Below are positions 46,143 through 54,950 of a stretch of 64,000 nucleotides of DNA, one piece after another. The stretch is from Antarcticimicrobium sp040365005 (GTDB lineage: Bacteria; Pseudomonadota; Alphaproteobacteria; Rhodobacterales; Rhodobacteraceae), in contig NZ_BAABWV010000002.1 in the NCBI RefSeq assembly GCF_040365005.1, positions 241,286-305,285 of the forward strand. Reading direction: 5' to 3'. The notes below the pieces were generated by a model, which searched no databases, was not told where the DNA came from, and worked only from the letters and a program-made list of their open reading frames with translations. The position numbers and the translations under genes are program-made. Positions within the stretch are counted from its first letter, which is position 1; the number at the start of each line of letters is the position of its first letter.

Positions 46143-46514
46143 TCATTCGGACATATCGCTGGAGAGTGCCGCCAACGCCTCCAGCTCGGCGCGGCCCTGC
46201 AGGGCCGCTGTCCGCTCCAGTGCGCGGTAATGTGCCAGGATCGTTTCGCCCAATTCGGTCAGTTGCGCGCCGCCGCCCTTTGCGCCGCCCCGCACGCTGT
46301 GCACCAGCGGTGCCCGGAACATGGCGTTGAGTTCTTCGATCAGGGTCCAGGCGCGCTTGTAGCTCATGCCCATCCGCCGCCCTGCCGCCGAAATCGAGCC
46401 GGTCTCTCGCACGAGTTCCAGCAGGTCGGCCTTGCCCGGTCCCAGCCGCCGCCCGCCTGCAAAGACAACGCGCAGCCGCAGGGCCGGACCGGTATCGGAG
46501 ACGGGATCACTCAT
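46143..46514 (-). CDS. ModE-like winged-helix regulator without molybdate-binding domain
   Basis: A 123-residue protein matching only the N-terminal DNA-binding part of ModE (LysR-type winged helix: ETGSISAAGRRMGMSYKRAWTLIEELN, then the wing with VRGGAKGGGAQLTELG). The C-terminal di-mop (TOBE) domain that binds molybdate in E. coli ModE is absent, and the gene ends with a normal stop, so this is a natural short form. Such stand-alone ModE proteins are known in several proteobacteria. It lies directly upstream of modABC in the same orientation and is the likely ligand of the palindrome at 46088-46111. Confidence 0.88.
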   Translation of the reverse strand: MSDPVSDTGPALRLRVVFAGGRRLGPGKADLLELVRETGSISAAGRRMGMSYKRAWTLIEELNAMFRAPLVHSVRGGAKGGGAQLTELGETILAHYRALERTAALQGRAELEALAALSSDMSE

Positions 46515-46537
46515 GCGCGCCCTCCCGGTGGCGGCCC

Positions 46538-47413
46538 TCAGGGCAGGATCATCCGGACGCCGGGAATGTCGGCGATCACGTCGAGATCGGCGTCGTAGAT
46601 CTCCGACATCTCCTCGACCAGCGCCTCGTCCCAGCCGGGCAGGTCAAGCTCTTCGACGATCTCGTCCTCGATGGCGTACTTGTCCAGAAAGGCGCTGATC
46701 ACCCTGCGCCGCTGGTCCTCGGTCAGGACCGGGTTCTGGTGCAGGTAGGCGCGGAACCGCTGCATGCCTTCCTTGTTCATGATCTCGGACAAGAGGTCAA
46801 AGCCGCCGGCAATCCGTTCATCAAGCGGCAGCCCGGCCAGCCGGCGCACCACCTCGCCCCAGATCAGAGGCAGATCCTCGTTGCACCAGACCGTGATCTT
46901 GACCTCCGGCGCCACCTCGCGGATGCGCCGGAACAGGTCGGACCATCGCAACGCGCGCGGGTCGATCCCGCCAAGGGTCTCGGCGATCCGTTGCGCGGGG
47001 GCCTTTCGCAGCGCCGCCGGCACAAAGGTCGCCGGATCCCGGATCGCCATGTAAAGTTCGATCCGGTCGCCTTCGAACAGTTCGCACATCTTGTCGACGC
47101 GGTCGGGGGCGTGCGGATAAAGCATGCCGTGATCCAGCGCATAGCGTTGCGAGCCGAAGAAATGTGAGTTCGACAGCACCACACGGTTGGCGACCTCTTC
47201 GTCGAGGATCGCGTCGACCAGCACGTCGCGGGCCCCCGGCGCCGCCGGCCCTGCCTCCAGCCCCTGGAAGGCCTCCTTGAGCAGCGGGCGGTATTTTCCC
47301 GGTCCGGGCACGGCGATCCAGCGCTGCGACAGCTCCTCCTTGTTGCGCAACAGGCATTTGAGGATACGGTCGTCGTCCGTGCAATGCGCCCCGGCATGGA
47401 AAATGATCTTCAT
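46538..47413 (-). CDS. uncharacterised sulfotransferase-like protein
   Basis: A 291-residue (ATG start at 47413) or 294-residue (GTG at 47422) cytoplasmic protein. The N-terminus KIIFHAGAHCTDDDRILKCL has the form of the HIGxHKTGTTS P-loop of sulfotransferase-like proteins common in Rhodobacterales, but the TGT/TS residues that bind the sulfuryl donor are replaced by TDDD, so catalysis of that type is unlikely. The rest is helical and acidic toward the end. It lies between the mod genes and tRNA-Thr and is probably the last gene before the island. Confidence 0.65.
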   Translation of the reverse strand: MKIIFHAGAHCTDDDRILKCLLRNKEELSQRWIAVPGPGKYRPLLKEAFQGLEAGPAAPGARDVLVDAILDEEVANRVVLSNSHFFGSQRYALDHGMLYPHAPDRVDKMCELFEGDRIELYMAIRDPATFVPAALRKAPAQRIAETLGGIDPRALRWSDLFRRIREVAPEVKITVWCNEDLPLIWGEVVRRLAGLPLDERIAGGFDLLSEIMNKEGMQRFRAYLHQNPVLTEDQRRRVISAFLDKYAIEDEIVEELDLPGWDEALVEEMSEIYDADLDVIADIPGVRMILP

Positions 47414-47554
47414 CCCTGGCACGCACCCTGACAGTTTTGGAACATGTTATCGGGTTACCGCCTTGCCCGGGTCCAGTCAAATGCCTTCGCATCGGCGGCC
47501 CTCCGGAGATTGCCGCTTGATACGCTGGCAGATTGTCGGTAATCGGGGCGAAAT

Positions 47555-47630
47555 GCCCCTATAGCTCAGCTGGTAGAGCAACTGATTTGTAATCAGTAGG
47601 TCCGCGGTTCGAGTCCGTGTGGGGGCACCA
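47555..47630 (+). tRNA. tRNA-Thr (anticodon TGT)
   Basis: A complete cloverleaf of 76 nt: acceptor stem GCCCCTA / TGGGGGC, D arm with AGCTCAGCTGGTAGAGCA, anticodon arm ACTGA-TTTGTAA-TCAGT (TGT at loop positions 3-5), variable loop AGGTC and T arm with GGTTCGAGTCC. The CCA end is encoded. The region right of it has island character, so its 3' end is the probable phage/satellite attachment site. Confidence 0.96.
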
Positions 47631-48170
47631 TAAAATCTATAAAAATCACTTAAAAACAGGGCTTTAGGAATTTTTCGATTGAGCTGGGTACGCTATTTAC
47701 CCGTAATCGGTAAGCGGGCCGTTGCGTTTGGCTTGCAGATGGTCGATTTGGTGGGGGTTCTCGACCGGTTAGTGCGCTGTCCCGCTCGCTAGTGAAAGTG
47801 GCTGACAGCCTAAAGCGGTACCACCTTACACTTTGGGTGGAACCGGACTCCGGCTGCATCGGTCTCTAGGGTCGGCTTTGCGCAGGGAGGGGGCTTTGCG
47901 AAGTCGCGAACGCCTCACTGGGGCGACCGTCACATCCGGCCCAGAGCCGCCGTTCATGTTCTACGCAGCGGAGGGCGGCTCTCATGCCGAAGCGTACATG
48001 GTGCGAAACGGCGGGGTTGGTCAGAGCAGAACTTCGCACAGGGTCGGTCAAGTCGCGGATATGCGGGACTAAGAGCAGGCTTTTTCGGCCAATCCGTCAA
48101 CGATAAAGGTGTAGGCGGCAGTCCACAGAGACGGTACCTTTCCCCGCAGAACTCTATTCGGTAGAAATAT
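47631..48170. other. non-coding left edge of the island
   Basis: 540 bp without a credible gene. The part next to the tRNA is AT-rich. A perfect 9-bp inverted repeat AGAGCCGCC (47943-47951) / GGCGGCTCT (47974-47982) lies in the middle. Short open frames here have no ribosome site and odd composition. Confidence 0.5.
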
Positions 48171-49115
48171 GTGATTAGTCGGCGCGCTTTGTCAGCGTTG
48201 CCGCCCGAAACATACTATCTACACGAGGGCGCTTTGAAGAACCAAGAAGATGCGCAGCTATTTGATGATCTCGTAGCTAACCAACTGCGCCACTATGTCT
48301 ATGCGCTTTTTGATCCCGCTACAGGTCAACCGTTCTATGTGGGAAAGGGTGGCGGACGGCGGGGCGCTGGAAATCGTCGAATTTTTGACCATTTCGACGA
48401 GGCCAGAGGCGATAGAGGTACCGAAAAGGAGAAAATCTCAAAAATTCGAGACATATGGAAGACCGATGGCGATGTCCCATGGAAGATCGTGCGGTCGGGG
48501 TTGTCCAGCGAAGAGGAGGCGCTTGTGATCGAAAGCGCACTTATCGACATGCTGCGCGAGATGAAAATTCCTTTGACGAATAAGAAATCCGGACATGGCT
48601 CAGCCGAAAGTGGGATGAAATCACGGGCCGAGTTGCGCGCTTGGTGCGCACCGAAGCTTAACCTTTCAGATTTGCCGAATGATGTTCTGAATCGCCCTAT
48701 CTTCATCTTCAATATTGCAAAAGGTGTTGCTCATCGGCGCAATAAGTTTCCTGACGACTGCCCTAAACTCTATGAGGAAGCAACTTGCCAGTATTGGAAT
48801 GTTACGCAGCATTATAGGTCTCTGGCGGGCGCCATGGCCATCGGGTGCATAAATGGCATCACTAGAGCAGCGGTGAGTATCGCGGACTGGAAGCATAAAT
48901 CGGACAAACGATGGGAGATAATCCCGAACCACTCCACCGATGGGAAACATAGCCGTGATTCATTGACCTTTAAGAATATCTCGGCGATCACTAATCAACT
49001 GGGGTATTGGCAACATGGTGGTTTCTTGGTCGTACGTATTGAGAGTGCCTCGCTGGTAACAGTGCTTCGAGGCAGCCGCCACCGCACAATTTTCCTTCCG
49101 ACCAACACAAGATGA
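48171..49115 (+). CDS. GIY-YIG nuclease-domain protein (LEM-3-like)
   Basis: A 314-residue protein. The GIY-YIG domain is at about 40-140: HYVYALFDPATGQPFYVGKG (41-60), then R-rich sequence and an ESALIDML helix that may bear the catalytic Glu. This form resembles the LEM-3/ANKLE1 subgroup. The C-terminal 170 residues contain aromatic and basic stretches (for example TCQYWNVTQHYRSL) of no known domain and may bind DNA. The start is GTG at 48171 with a weak ribosome site. First gene of the island cargo. A defence or processing role is possible but unproven. Confidence 0.78.
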   Translation: MISRRALSALPPETYYLHEGALKNQEDAQLFDDLVANQLRHYVYALFDPATGQPFYVGKGGGRRGAGNRRIFDHFDEARGDRGTEKEKISKIRDIWKTDGDVPWKIVRSGLSSEEEALVIESALIDMLREMKIPLTNKKSGHGSAESGMKSRAELRAWCAPKLNLSDLPNDVLNRPIFIFNIAKGVAHRRNKFPDDCPKLYEEATCQYWNVTQHYRSLAGAMAIGCINGITRAAVSIADWKHKSDKRWEIIPNHSTDGKHSRDSLTFKNISAITNQLGYWQHGGFLVVRIESASLVTVLRGSRHRTIFLPTNTR

Positions 49116-49446
49116 GTTCTCACTGAAGGGCTGATAACCTGCGGCTTCGTCGGCAGATTCTTGGTCTTGCCTGACGGGCCGGTGTGAGCTCGGTCCTTCC
49201 GCTCGCGCACGAGGCATGAATGTCCGCTGTCAGAGACTTGCCATGACTTTGCAAACACCGCTTCCTGCGCGTTCCGATCAGTGATGTCTGGCGCAGAGAA
49301 TGCCGCTATCCGACCAGACGTGACGGCCCATACCGGACATTGTTGTTAACTTTCAAATTCTGCGGGACAGAAACTTTGAAGGGGGTTCTTTTGGCTACAC
49401 ATGTTCTGATGTAGTTTAGGCTGAGAAGTTATGAGGCAGAACCAAT
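49116..49446. other. non-coding gap in the island cargo
   Basis: 331 bp between the GIY-YIG gene and the McrB-N/DUF3883 gene. No open frame with a plausible start or protein-like composition. The AT-rich last about 80 bp (with TGTTGTTAAC and TTTGAAGG) probably hold the promoter of the next gene; GAGG at 49433-49436 is its ribosome site. Confidence 0.5.
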
Positions 49447-50526
49447 ATGCGCGAAACGCTGCGTCGAATTTGCGAGCTACAGCCCTACTACTCGTCAGAT
49501 AACACCCCTGAAATGCAGGAGCGTGGTCGCTTAGTTCGTCAGGCTCTTGTAGAAGAAATTAGGGCCCTTCATGTCCCCTTGTCAGCAGCGCTCGGTGACT
49601 TTGGGCATGATATCCTTGTCGAAGGATCAGATGGGATCGGGCGGAAGACTGAGCTCGCCTGGACAAGGCTTTGCTGTAAACAAATGTCACCGCGCCCTAC
49701 AGTTGGATTCTATGTAGTCCTTCACTTTTCAACCGATGGTTCGGGCGTAAATATCGTGGTTGGATGCAGTTCATCCAAATTTCACAACGGTTATTCGATT
49801 GTTCTCCCACTAGAGGAGCTTGATAATCGCTGCGAATGGGCGAGAAATATCGTTCTTGAAGACCGTGGAGATTTAGAACCCTTTACCGACCCGAATGATT
49901 TCGGGGCGAGGGCGAAGCTTCCAAAATCTTTCGAGCGCGCAAGTGCCCTTGTAAAGAAGGTTTCGTATGATGATATCGAGGACGGCGTCATGGAGCAGCA
50001 TCTCGTCGAGGCTGCTGAAATGTTGGGCGCCATTTATGCTGCGCAGCGTCAGGGTCGCGAGCTTTCTCCGGCTGACCAAGCTGAACTAGAAATCATAGAC
50101 ATTACACGTCCAGCCGCAAAGGCTCGCAGTGGACAGGGTTTTGGCCTCAACGCCAAAGAGCGTACAGCCGTCGAGCTGCGTGCAATGGACGTCGCCGAAG
50201 AGTGGTTGTGCTCCCAAGGTTACATGCTACGCAATACTGCGGCGACCGAGCCATATGATTTCGAGGCGAAGAAAGACGACGAATTACTTTATGTTGAGGT
50301 AAAGGGTACCACCAGCGACACAGCAAACGCTATCGCCATGACCCATGGTGAAGTAGCGCTTCATCGGCGAGAGAAAGGCAGAACAGGGTTGATAATAGTC
50401 ACAGGCATTCGTCTCAAGAAAGACGCAGAACAGCCAAGCGCTTCTGGCGGAACTCTTGAAACGCTCATCGGCTGGGATATCGACGAATGGCTCTTGGAGC
50501 CAACAGCATTCCGCGTATCACGCTGA
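49447..50526 (+). CDS. McrB N-terminal-like (DUF3578) plus DUF3883 nuclease-fold protein
   Basis: A 359-residue protein in two parts. The N-terminal half (about 20-190) resembles the MrcB/DUF3578 DNA-recognition domain of restriction enzymes (ELAWTRLCCKQMSPRPTVGFYVVLHF, then VVGCSSSKFHNGY in separate strands). The C-terminal part (about 250-345) is a DUF3883 domain of the PD-(D/E)xK fold, with Asp271, Glu284 and Lys286 in LLYVEVKGTTS. No motor ATPase (McrB GTPase or helicase) is encoded next to it. Likely a modification-dependent nuclease or defence effector (inference). Confidence 0.75.
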   Translation: MRETLRRICELQPYYSSDNTPEMQERGRLVRQALVEEIRALHVPLSAALGDFGHDILVEGSDGIGRKTELAWTRLCCKQMSPRPTVGFYVVLHFSTDGSGVNIVVGCSSSKFHNGYSIVLPLEELDNRCEWARNIVLEDRGDLEPFTDPNDFGARAKLPKSFERASALVKKVSYDDIEDGVMEQHLVEAAEMLGAIYAAQRQGRELSPADQAELEIIDITRPAAKARSGQGFGLNAKERTAVELRAMDVAEEWLCSQGYMLRNTAATEPYDFEAKKDDELLYVEVKGTTSDTANAIAMTHGEVALHRREKGRTGLIIVTGIRLKKDAEQPSASGGTLETLIGWDIDEWLLEPTAFRVSR

Positions 50527-51091
50527 GCGGGGGGGCTAAACTCAACTTACACACTGACTAGGTACATCAGGATAAAGCAAAACAGGTGCTTTTCGCTGAT
50601 GCTGTACCATCGCGGTATCTTGTTGCCCCGATCCAAAGGTTCGCTTCGCGATGGAACGGCCAATTGGTTGAAAAGACGCCGAATGCCCGGTTTCCGGCGA
50701 ACGCATCGAAGTACACAAACGTCCCGAATCGAACATCGGCGGCGACCGCAGCGACGGGCCGCAGGCAGCTTGAAGCGGACCAACAGCTCTTGACAAGAAG
50801 CTGCGAAAGCTGACCGTTTGTTAACGGTTCACGAAAGTCCACATATTTTCAGGAAGTGGTCAATCGTCGCTATCTGGGAGGCAAGCTTCCGTGCGAACTC
50901 CTCGGCGCTTCATCCCGCCCTATACAGATGGTAGACTATTTACGAAAAGCTGAAGGCTGAAGGGGCCTTGTTGTTAGTATTTGAACGCCTTTCATTTACA
51001 ATCAATGGGGTGTCCACTAAGCCGAGCAAGTTTCAGTTTATACCCACTGTATGCCCCCTACTGTAGCGAGGTAATTTTCAGGTCGGGTACG
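50527..51091. other. non-coding gap in the island cargo
   Basis: 565 bp between convergent genes. No gene is supported: the short open frames lack ribosome sites and overlap each other on both strands. An AAGCGGACC word (50773-50781) recurs in the next large gap. No transposon ends were recognised. Confidence 0.5.
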
Positions 51092-52717
51092 TTATTCAGT
51101 CGCTGCATCGAGGTCTGCGATTATTTCTTCGATGGCCGATTGTATCTTTGCATACTTTACCTTGAAAAACTCACGGCGCGGGTTGGTGCGATACCGCGCC
51201 AAGTAATCGTGCACGATGCCCTCGACTCTGCGCGGCTGCTTTACCTTCCACGAATTTACGACCGCGAATTGATCTGGTTGACCGGAGGTAGACTCTAATT
51301 GTCTGGCCCTCTCATCGGCGGTCTTTGTCGTGTATCCAATCTTGTACACATCTTTCGGGTGCTGGGCGCTCCTCATCACGTACAGTTCGCCTGTCTGCTC
51401 TGCATCCGTACCCGTCTTTACGGTTACCGTCTTTGAGTTCTCCGGAGGTGAACTGCCAAAGGCTTCTTGCCAAGTCTCAGTGACCGTGACCCATGTCTTC
51501 CCGATCACCGTATCCCCATTTTTTCCCTCGCCGCTTTGATCTGATCGAAGCTGTTTCCAATAGCCATGCTGTTCAATGCGGAACGCCTCGGTATCGACCT
51601 CAGCTACGGTAGCTGGTCGGTTAGGAAGGATCAGCGTACCTACGTCGACGAAGTTGGGGGCCTCACTTGGATGAAGTACTTTTTTCATCCTGCGAACTTG
51701 GGTCGAGCTCTTGTCGAGGCGAATGTCTGTAGGCGTCCTAACGATGCGGAAATCATCCACGTCTTCGATGCCAATTATTGTGTGTGGTAATTCATTCATC
51801 AATGAAAAGGCAGGAGCGTATTCGGCAAGAGCATCCCAGGATCGGTCAAAGAGTTCACTGATCTGATCCAGATGGAGTTGGCCATTATTCTTTACCATGT
51901 CTGTGTACATTTCCCGGCTGTCTGTGACGACATCGAAAGATTGCCTTTTCTCGATCAGAACGTATCGGACAACGGTGTTACCTCTTCTGAGATCAATTTT
52001 CGACATCAGCATCAATGGATACAGTTCTGGTCGATCAAAGAATTCGTCCAAATTGGGATCAATTGTTGCACCTATACTATCGCGGAGAAATGGTTTGCGC
52101 GGATCAATATTTGTTTGTTCGACAGGGATTGCTTCCACGTCCCTCTTGGGGCTGGGTCTTGCGCCCAACGCAAAAACCGAAACTTCATCCCCATGTCTGA
52201 CGAATGCCCACCCGAACAAACCGAAATCCTTTAACCCGGAAAGCTGAAGGTCATCATAACCGCCAGGCATCGACACCATATAATTCACAGCTTCGTCTAA
52301 CTGATAAAGGTCGGATGGACGGCGCTTAATCGAGGGGTCTGTGAGGCAATCGAGGACATAGTTGGGGTCCAGTGAATAGTGCTTCTCTGGCAGAATCTTC
52401 AGGACCAGCGCGGCATCATCCGGTTCAACAAACTCCCGCAGCACCTGGAAAGAGACAGGCTGCTGAGAACCGTAGCCAGAGAATACGCGGTTGTTATACT
52501 CTAAAACGAACTCTCGAACCTTACGATCAAGATAGAACCCAGGACCATTCACTGCTTGAGCGCGGTTCAGGTAGTTAGCCCTCTCGGCCCAATGGCCCAT
52601 TTCATGCTTCTGTTCAGGTGGCGGGGTTTTGCCAGCAGGTTTTATGGGCATACTAGTTGCAGCAGAAAACAACATAATCTTTTCACTGCGGGTGAGTTTG
52701 CGCTTAGGTTTTTGCAC
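51092..52717 (-). CDS. T5orf172-type GIY-YIG protein with long unique N-terminal part
   Basis: A 541-residue protein. The C-terminal about 100 residues (443-541) are a T5orf172/Bro-N-associated GIY-YIG domain: GELYVMRSAQHPKDVYKIGYT, then ERARQLES, and the catalytic Glu499 in RRVEGIVHDYL. Residues 1-440 match no domain known to me; they start basic (KPKRKLTRSEK) and contain mixed alpha/beta sequence. The start is GTG at 52717 with AGGA 7 bp upstream. It is convergent with the McrB-N/DUF3883 gene. A nuclease with its own sensor or recognition region is the natural reading. Confidence 0.75.
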   Translation of the reverse strand: MQKPKRKLTRSEKIMLFSAATSMPIKPAGKTPPPEQKHEMGHWAERANYLNRAQAVNGPGFYLDRKVREFVLEYNNRVFSGYGSQQPVSFQVLREFVEPDDAALVLKILPEKHYSLDPNYVLDCLTDPSIKRRPSDLYQLDEAVNYMVSMPGGYDDLQLSGLKDFGLFGWAFVRHGDEVSVFALGARPSPKRDVEAIPVEQTNIDPRKPFLRDSIGATIDPNLDEFFDRPELYPLMLMSKIDLRRGNTVVRYVLIEKRQSFDVVTDSREMYTDMVKNNGQLHLDQISELFDRSWDALAEYAPAFSLMNELPHTIIGIEDVDDFRIVRTPTDIRLDKSSTQVRRMKKVLHPSEAPNFVDVGTLILPNRPATVAEVDTEAFRIEQHGYWKQLRSDQSGEGKNGDTVIGKTWVTVTETWQEAFGSSPPENSKTVTVKTGTDAEQTGELYVMRSAQHPKDVYKIGYTTKTADERARQLESTSGQPDQFAVVNSWKVKQPRRVEGIVHDYLARYRTNPRREFFKVKYAKIQSAIEEIIADLDAATE

Positions 52718-53395
52718 GGTCGGTTCCTGATGCTAGCTGAGAAGTATTTGAACGTGTCAAAAATAAGTTGGAACAGAGCTTCCGGTATGTATGTTTGTAT
52801 TTTGAAACGCGTAGTGCAAATCCGCCAAAGCGGACCTACGTGGGTACTGTAGCATCCGGCACATTGGCCTATCACTCGGCTTTCGCCGTAGTCTACACAA
52901 AAGGCTGCTGTTGGGAAGTCTTCACAACTTTGCCAACTTCTCTTCCTGCGCATCGTGGGCGTTCATGCTTGGTACAGCGAAAGTTTACTCTCGTGCTGTA
53001 CGGAGGGCCTGGCGCGGGCGGGGTCCCCCCCCCGCCGCCAAGTTAGTGACTGTCTCCTGTCCTTGGCCGCACCCAGCATGAGCGTCGGCGTTGCGCAGGA
53101 AGCGGACCTTACTAAATTGTTGTCCCAATCCGGAAGCAACCCGGGTGCAGAAGTTCAGCGCGCAAAACCAACCTTGGCTTCCCCAAATGCACGTGTAAGA
53201 TCTGAGACGCCACAGCAACACTAGACGCGCTCCACCTTGGGCCTTAACTCACGTTGAAGTTTGTGTTAGTTGTAAAGGTATAAAGCGGGTGGCGCTTCGC
53301 TTTCGTCACTGCGATCGGAATCAGGCCGGCTATAGCGAATCTTTTCTAGGCTGGAAAAAATTATGCTACAAGTTTAGTGGTGGAAGAGCATTGAA
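52718..53395. other. non-coding gap before the SIR2 gene
   Basis: 678 bp between divergent genes, so promoters of both should lie here. No gene is supported. Two further AAGCGGACC words (52828-52836 and 53100-53108) occur, with a GC-rich patch (about 53000-53110) flanked by AT-rich sequence, suggesting decayed inserted DNA. The last 60 bp are AT-rich and end in GGAAG, the ribosome site of the SIR2 gene. Confidence 0.5.
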
Positions 53396-54697
53396 TTGAG
53401 CGAATATTTTGAAATTGCGTACGCCGCAGCTGCCAAGCGTCTTTGCCTATTTACAGGAACAGGTTTCTCAAAGGCACTCAGTGAAAATGGTGCGCCTGGA
53501 TGGCAAGAGTTGCTTGAGGAGATTTGTGATAATAATGTAGATCACGAAGGCTTCAAAGAAGCCCTTTTCCCCGGCGACGGAAAGCCTTCCTTGCAGCTTG
53601 ACGAAGCGGCCCAGGTCATTGATATAGAGCTTTCCAAGACTGGAAGATCAATCCACGACGAGATTGCCAATTTAATAAGATCTATCGATCTGGCCGGCTC
53701 CCTCCCTGAGACAGAAAAATTTTTTAAGGAGCGCTCATTCAGGGTTGTGACGACCAACTATGATAAGTTGGCTGAGAACTTGGCGGAGACTGAGTGTCAA
53801 TCCCTATCGCCGGGCCGCCCAATCCCCAGATCAAATAGCCGCGTCAAAACATTTCATGTTCACGGTTCAATAGACGTACCGCGCCGCATGGTGGTGACCG
53901 CGGATGACTATTTTTCGTTCATGAACTTTGACTCCTATTTCTCCAGAAAGCTCAGTACCGTTCTTCACGAAAATACAGTCGTTATCCTTGGGTATTCTCT
54001 CGGAGATACAAATTTGAAGGCAATTCTCAGCGACTATCATAGCTTCGTTCGATCCCATGGTGTTAGCAACAGCATTTTCTTGATTTCAAGAAGTGCCGTG
54101 GATCAGAGAATTATTGATTACTACTCCAACTGTTATGGTATTCGAGTAATACAGGAGATGGGGGTTGAAGACTTTTTTACCAAGATAAATGAAAGGATAG
54201 ACGAAGCGGAAGATTGCTTAGATAAGTCTGTCAGGAACATAAATAGGGTGCTCTTTGAAGAGTGTAGTTTTAAAGAAAAATATTTGCAAGCGGAGAGTTC
54301 TTTTTATCAAATCGTTTCTGCAATTGGTGCGATTGGGGTCAGCCTCGAAGAAGATGCAGTCGTTGATACCCTTGCGGACATCATCTCCAAGAAGAAGGAG
54401 TTGACAAGAAAAACCGGCGCTTGGCCGCAGTACGTGCAACTTGCGTCGTGGCTGACATACCTCGGCAGCTTGATTGATGTTAAGGGTACTTCCCTCGAAG
54501 AAATCTACTTGGATGCCGTGAAGTTCTCTATGGAGAAAATGAGTAAGGAGATGGTTTTGGGCTACTCTTGGCACGCGTATAAGGTTTGGGATAGGCGTTG
54601 GTCCAGTTTGACGGCGGGTAATCGGTCTCTCGTAGCTAAGTACATTAAGGAGAAATCAGGCGATCAAGATGCCGTGGAGATTGTTTCTAGGTCGTAA
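53396..54697 (+). CDS. SIR2-domain protein, candidate antiphage NADase
   Basis: A 433-residue protein. The SIR2-like Rossmann domain (about 10-265) shows CLFTGTGFSKAL (NAD-binding GxGxS variant), TTNYDKLAE (119-127), FHVHGSID with the likely catalytic His156, and VILGYSLGDTNLKAIL. The remaining about 165 residues are helical and unassigned. SIR2 proteins of this defence type cut NAD+ upon phage sensing. No partner gene (Argonaute, TIR-STING, HerA, DUF4020) is adjacent, so it may act alone. The start is TTG at 53396 with GGAAG 9 bp upstream. The gene is clearly AT-richer than the core, indicating transfer. Confidence 0.85.
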   Translation: MSEYFEIAYAAAAKRLCLFTGTGFSKALSENGAPGWQELLEEICDNNVDHEGFKEALFPGDGKPSLQLDEAAQVIDIELSKTGRSIHDEIANLIRSIDLAGSLPETEKFFKERSFRVVTTNYDKLAENLAETECQSLSPGRPIPRSNSRVKTFHVHGSIDVPRRMVVTADDYFSFMNFDSYFSRKLSTVLHENTVVILGYSLGDTNLKAILSDYHSFVRSHGVSNSIFLISRSAVDQRIIDYYSNCYGIRVIQEMGVEDFFTKINERIDEAEDCLDKSVRNINRVLFEECSFKEKYLQAESSFYQIVSAIGAIGVSLEEDAVVDTLADIISKKKELTRKTGAWPQYVQLASWLTYLGSLIDVKGTSLEEIYLDAVKFSMEKMSKEMVLGYSWHAYKVWDRRWSSLTAGNRSLVAKYIKEKSGDQDAVEIVSRS

Positions 54698-54950
54698 AGT
54701 TTTGCTGAGGTGTTCCGTGTAAGGGGTAAATTATTTTGATTTCCTGGAATTCGTGCCTGGGTCCGTGAGCGGCCGCCCGCCAGCCTTCTTCATTCGCAGC
54801 ACTCCATTAGGTCAGAATATGATAATCTCGTGCCAAGATTGAAGCCGCATCTACCTTGACGCCGCGCCCAGCATTGATTTAGCGCTGAGTGAATCCGGTC
54901 TAGAGATGCAAATGGCTGTGGATTTTTTGACTTGGCTGAGGTGAGTGCAC

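Noticed and set aside
47833..48072. Open frame at the left island edge
   Set aside because: No ribosome site, overlaps a frame on the other strand, and spans an inverted repeat; no protein-like composition.
52985..53221. Open frames in the gap before the SIR2 gene
   Set aside because: Frames on both strands of similar length without start signals; Cys/Arg/Trp-rich; looks like decayed DNA.
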